Source of the DNA: an uncultured Oscillospiraceae bacterium
GTDB taxonomy: Bacteria; Bacillota; Clostridia; Oscillospirales; Oscillospiraceae
Reading direction: 5' to 3'
DNA: 21,913 nucleotides
Assembly: GCA_958436045.1 (NCBI GenBank)
Contig: CAUBIP010000022.1
Location: forward strand, 1 to 21,913
Each line of letters begins with the position of its first letter. Positions within the stretch are counted from its first letter, which is position 1. Below the pieces are notes generated by a model that saw nothing but the letters and a program-made list of their open reading frames with translations, was not told the origin of the DNA and did not search any database. A program made the translations under genes and the position numbers. This document shows positions 20,700-21,913 of the stretch, piece by piece.

Positions 20700-21913
20700 A
20701 TGGAACAGAAGCGATACATCCCCTTTACCCAGGAGATGAAAAAGGATTATACGATTTTAGTGCCCAATATGCTGCCGATGCATTTTGAGCTGATCATGAG
20801 CGTCATGCGGACCTATGGCTATAAAATGGAGTTGCTCCGGACCTCCGGCCCGGAGATCGCAGAGACGGGGCTGCGGTATGTACATAATGACACCTGCTAT
20901 CCTGCCATCCTGGTCATCGGCCAATTTATGGACGCGCTGACCTCCGGCAAGTATGACCCGCATAAGGTTGCGCTCATTTTATTCCAGACCGGCGGCGGCT
21001 GCCGGGCTTCCAATTACATTCCGCTACTGCGCAAGGCGCTGGAGCGGGGCGGCTTTGGTGACGTCCCGGTCATCTCCTTCAGCCTGGCCGGACTGGAAAA
21101 GCACCCGGGCTTCCAGCTGACGCTGCCGATGCTCCACGGGATGCTCTACGGCGTGCTTTACGCCGACCTATTGATGGCCCTGGCCAACCAGTGCAAGCCC
21201 TATGAGCGGGAAAAGGGCCAGGCCCAGCGCCTGGCAGACGCCTGGACAGCCCGCCTGGGCCGGGAGCTCGGCTCCGGCAGCAAGATTCGCTACCGCCACA
21301 TCCGGGAGAATTACCGCCGAATCCTAGCGGACTTCGCTGCCATCCCCCGCGAGGCGCGGGATACGGTCCAGGTCGGCATCGTCGGAGAGATCTTCGTGAA
21401 GTATTCGCCCCTGGGCAATAACGATCTGGAGCGCTTCCTAGTCGGTGAGGGGGCGGAGGTGACAGTCCCCGGGCTGCTGGATTTCTGCCTCTACTGCGTC
21501 TACAACAGCGTCAACGATTACCGGCTCTATGGCCGGAACCGGCTGGCGCACATCCCCTACCAGGCGGCGTACCGCTTCCTGTGCAAGCGTAAGCAAGAGA
21601 TGATCGCGGAGATCGAAGCCGAGGGGACGTTCAAACCCATGACGCCCTTTGAGGACACCGTACGTCTGGCCGAGGGCTATATCCACAACGGTGTCAAAAT
21701 GGGTGAGGGCTGGCTGCTGACAGCGGAGATGCTGGAGCTGGCCCACAGCGGGGTCAAGAACATCGTCTGCACGCAGCCGTTCGGCTGTCTGCCGAACCAT
21801 ATCTGCGGCAAGGGCATGATGGGACCCATCAAGGAAAAGAATCCGGATGTCAACATCGTCGCCATCGACTACGACGCCGGGGCGACTCGGGTCAACCAAG
21901 AGAACCGGCTCAA
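20700..21913 (+). CDS. Activase partner, COG3581-like, truncated by window end
   Basis: The first 404 residues are visible; the gene runs off the window. It matches the last part of the roughly 1,400-residue activase-related proteins of many Clostridia (COG3581, remotely like the 2-hydroxyglutaryl-CoA dehydratase D-component). It has VHNDTCYPA (61-69, Cys66), QTGGGCRASNY (96-106, Cys101), VGIVGEIFVKYSP, and CTQPFGCLPNHICGKG near the visible end, all consistent with iron-sulfur ligands. GGAGGAGA lies about 12 nt before the ATG, and only CGC separates it from the previous stop, so the pair is one operon. In many relatives both parts are one chain; here a true stop, ribosome-binding site and ATG split them at the linker. 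Function of this family is not established. Confidence 0.88.
   Translation, partial: MEQKRYIPFTQEMKKDYTILVPNMLPMHFELIMSVMRTYGYKMELLRTSGPEIAETGLRYVHNDTCYPAILVIGQFMDALTSGKYDPHKVALILFQTGGGCRASNYIPLLRKALERGGFGDVPVISFSLAGLEKHPGFQLTLPMLHGMLYGVLYADLLMALANQCKPYEREKGQAQRLADAWTARLGRELGSGSKIRYRHIRENYRRILADFAAIPREARDTVQVGIVGEIFVKYSPLGNNDLERFLVGEGAEVTVPGLLDFCLYCVYNSVNDYRLYGRNRLAHIPYQAAYRFLCKRKQEMIAEIEAEGTFKPMTPFEDTVRLAEGYIHNGVKMGEGWLLTAEMLELAHSGVKNIVCTQPFGCLPNHICGKGMMGPIKEKNPDVNIVAIDYDAGATRVNQENRL

Noticed and set aside
1..21913. Insertion sequences, prophage genes, integrases, tRNA or rRNA genes
   Set aside because: I looked for transposase or integrase motifs, terminal repeats and tRNA-like cloverleaf patterns and saw none that I can support.

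Overview
The window reads as chromosomal DNA from a GC-rich, endospore-forming anaerobic Clostridia bacterium, most likely an Oscillospiraceae (Ruminococcaceae)-type gut organism. This is inferred from gene content, not from a marker gene. Supporting features are an alpha/beta-type small acid-soluble spore protein behind a sigma-G-like promoter, the Gram-positive hrcA-grpE-dnaK-dnaJ order with a perfect CIRCE operator, a K+-dependent-type membrane pyrophosphatase, and oxygen-sensitive-type 2-hydroxyacyl-CoA dehydratase activase proteins.

Layout. 1-539: no confident gene. It holds a strong palindromic terminator, two related stem-loop modules in tandem, a sigma-A promoter and a long structured leader. 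540-2723: hppA, membrane pyrophosphatase, closed by a terminator. 2828-3622: PdaA-like polysaccharide deacetylase. 3726-3881: a 51-residue cysteine-rich membrane mini-protein. 3979-4992 (minus): membrane-anchored beta-lactamase-fold serine hydrolase. 5201-6043: Cof-type HAD phosphatase. 6110-10856 (minus): heat-shock operon hrcA-grpE-dnaK-dnaJ. 11014-11271 (minus): SASP with an unusual tail. 11568-11858: an Asn/Ser/Cys-rich two-helix membrane protein. 11973-16876: a complete branched-chain-amino-acid-type ABC transporter, livJ-livH-livM-livG-livF, with a striking run of hairpins between livJ and livH. 16977-17495 (minus): unrecognised 172-residue protein. 17763-20696 and 20700-window end: a two-gene acyl-CoA dehydratase activase system (two ASKHA activase domains plus a DUF2229-type domain, followed by a COG3581-like partner), cut off by the window edge.

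How the parts work together. The heat-shock operon is a self-contained chaperone module: HrcA represses its own operon at CIRCE, and DnaK, DnaJ and GrpE form the folding machine. The liv operon is a complete importer: lipoprotein binding protein, two permeases and two ATPases. The pyrophosphatase could link PPi hydrolysis to an ion gradient. The deacetylase, the serine hydrolase and the mini-proteins act at the envelope, and some of these with the SASP plausibly act in sporulation. The activase pair would be expected to energise low-potential electrons by ATP hydrolysis for a radical 2-hydroxyacyl-CoA-dehydratase-like enzyme, but no classical dehydratase subunits lie in the window, so its target is unknown.

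Most interesting for follow-up: the two-gene activase system, the tandem stem-loop modules upstream of hppA, the 13-bp inverted repeat that loops out the ribosome-binding site of the Cys-rich mini-gene, the SASP tail containing Trp and Cys, and the livJ-livH hairpin array. Nothing here is proven to be a new system.
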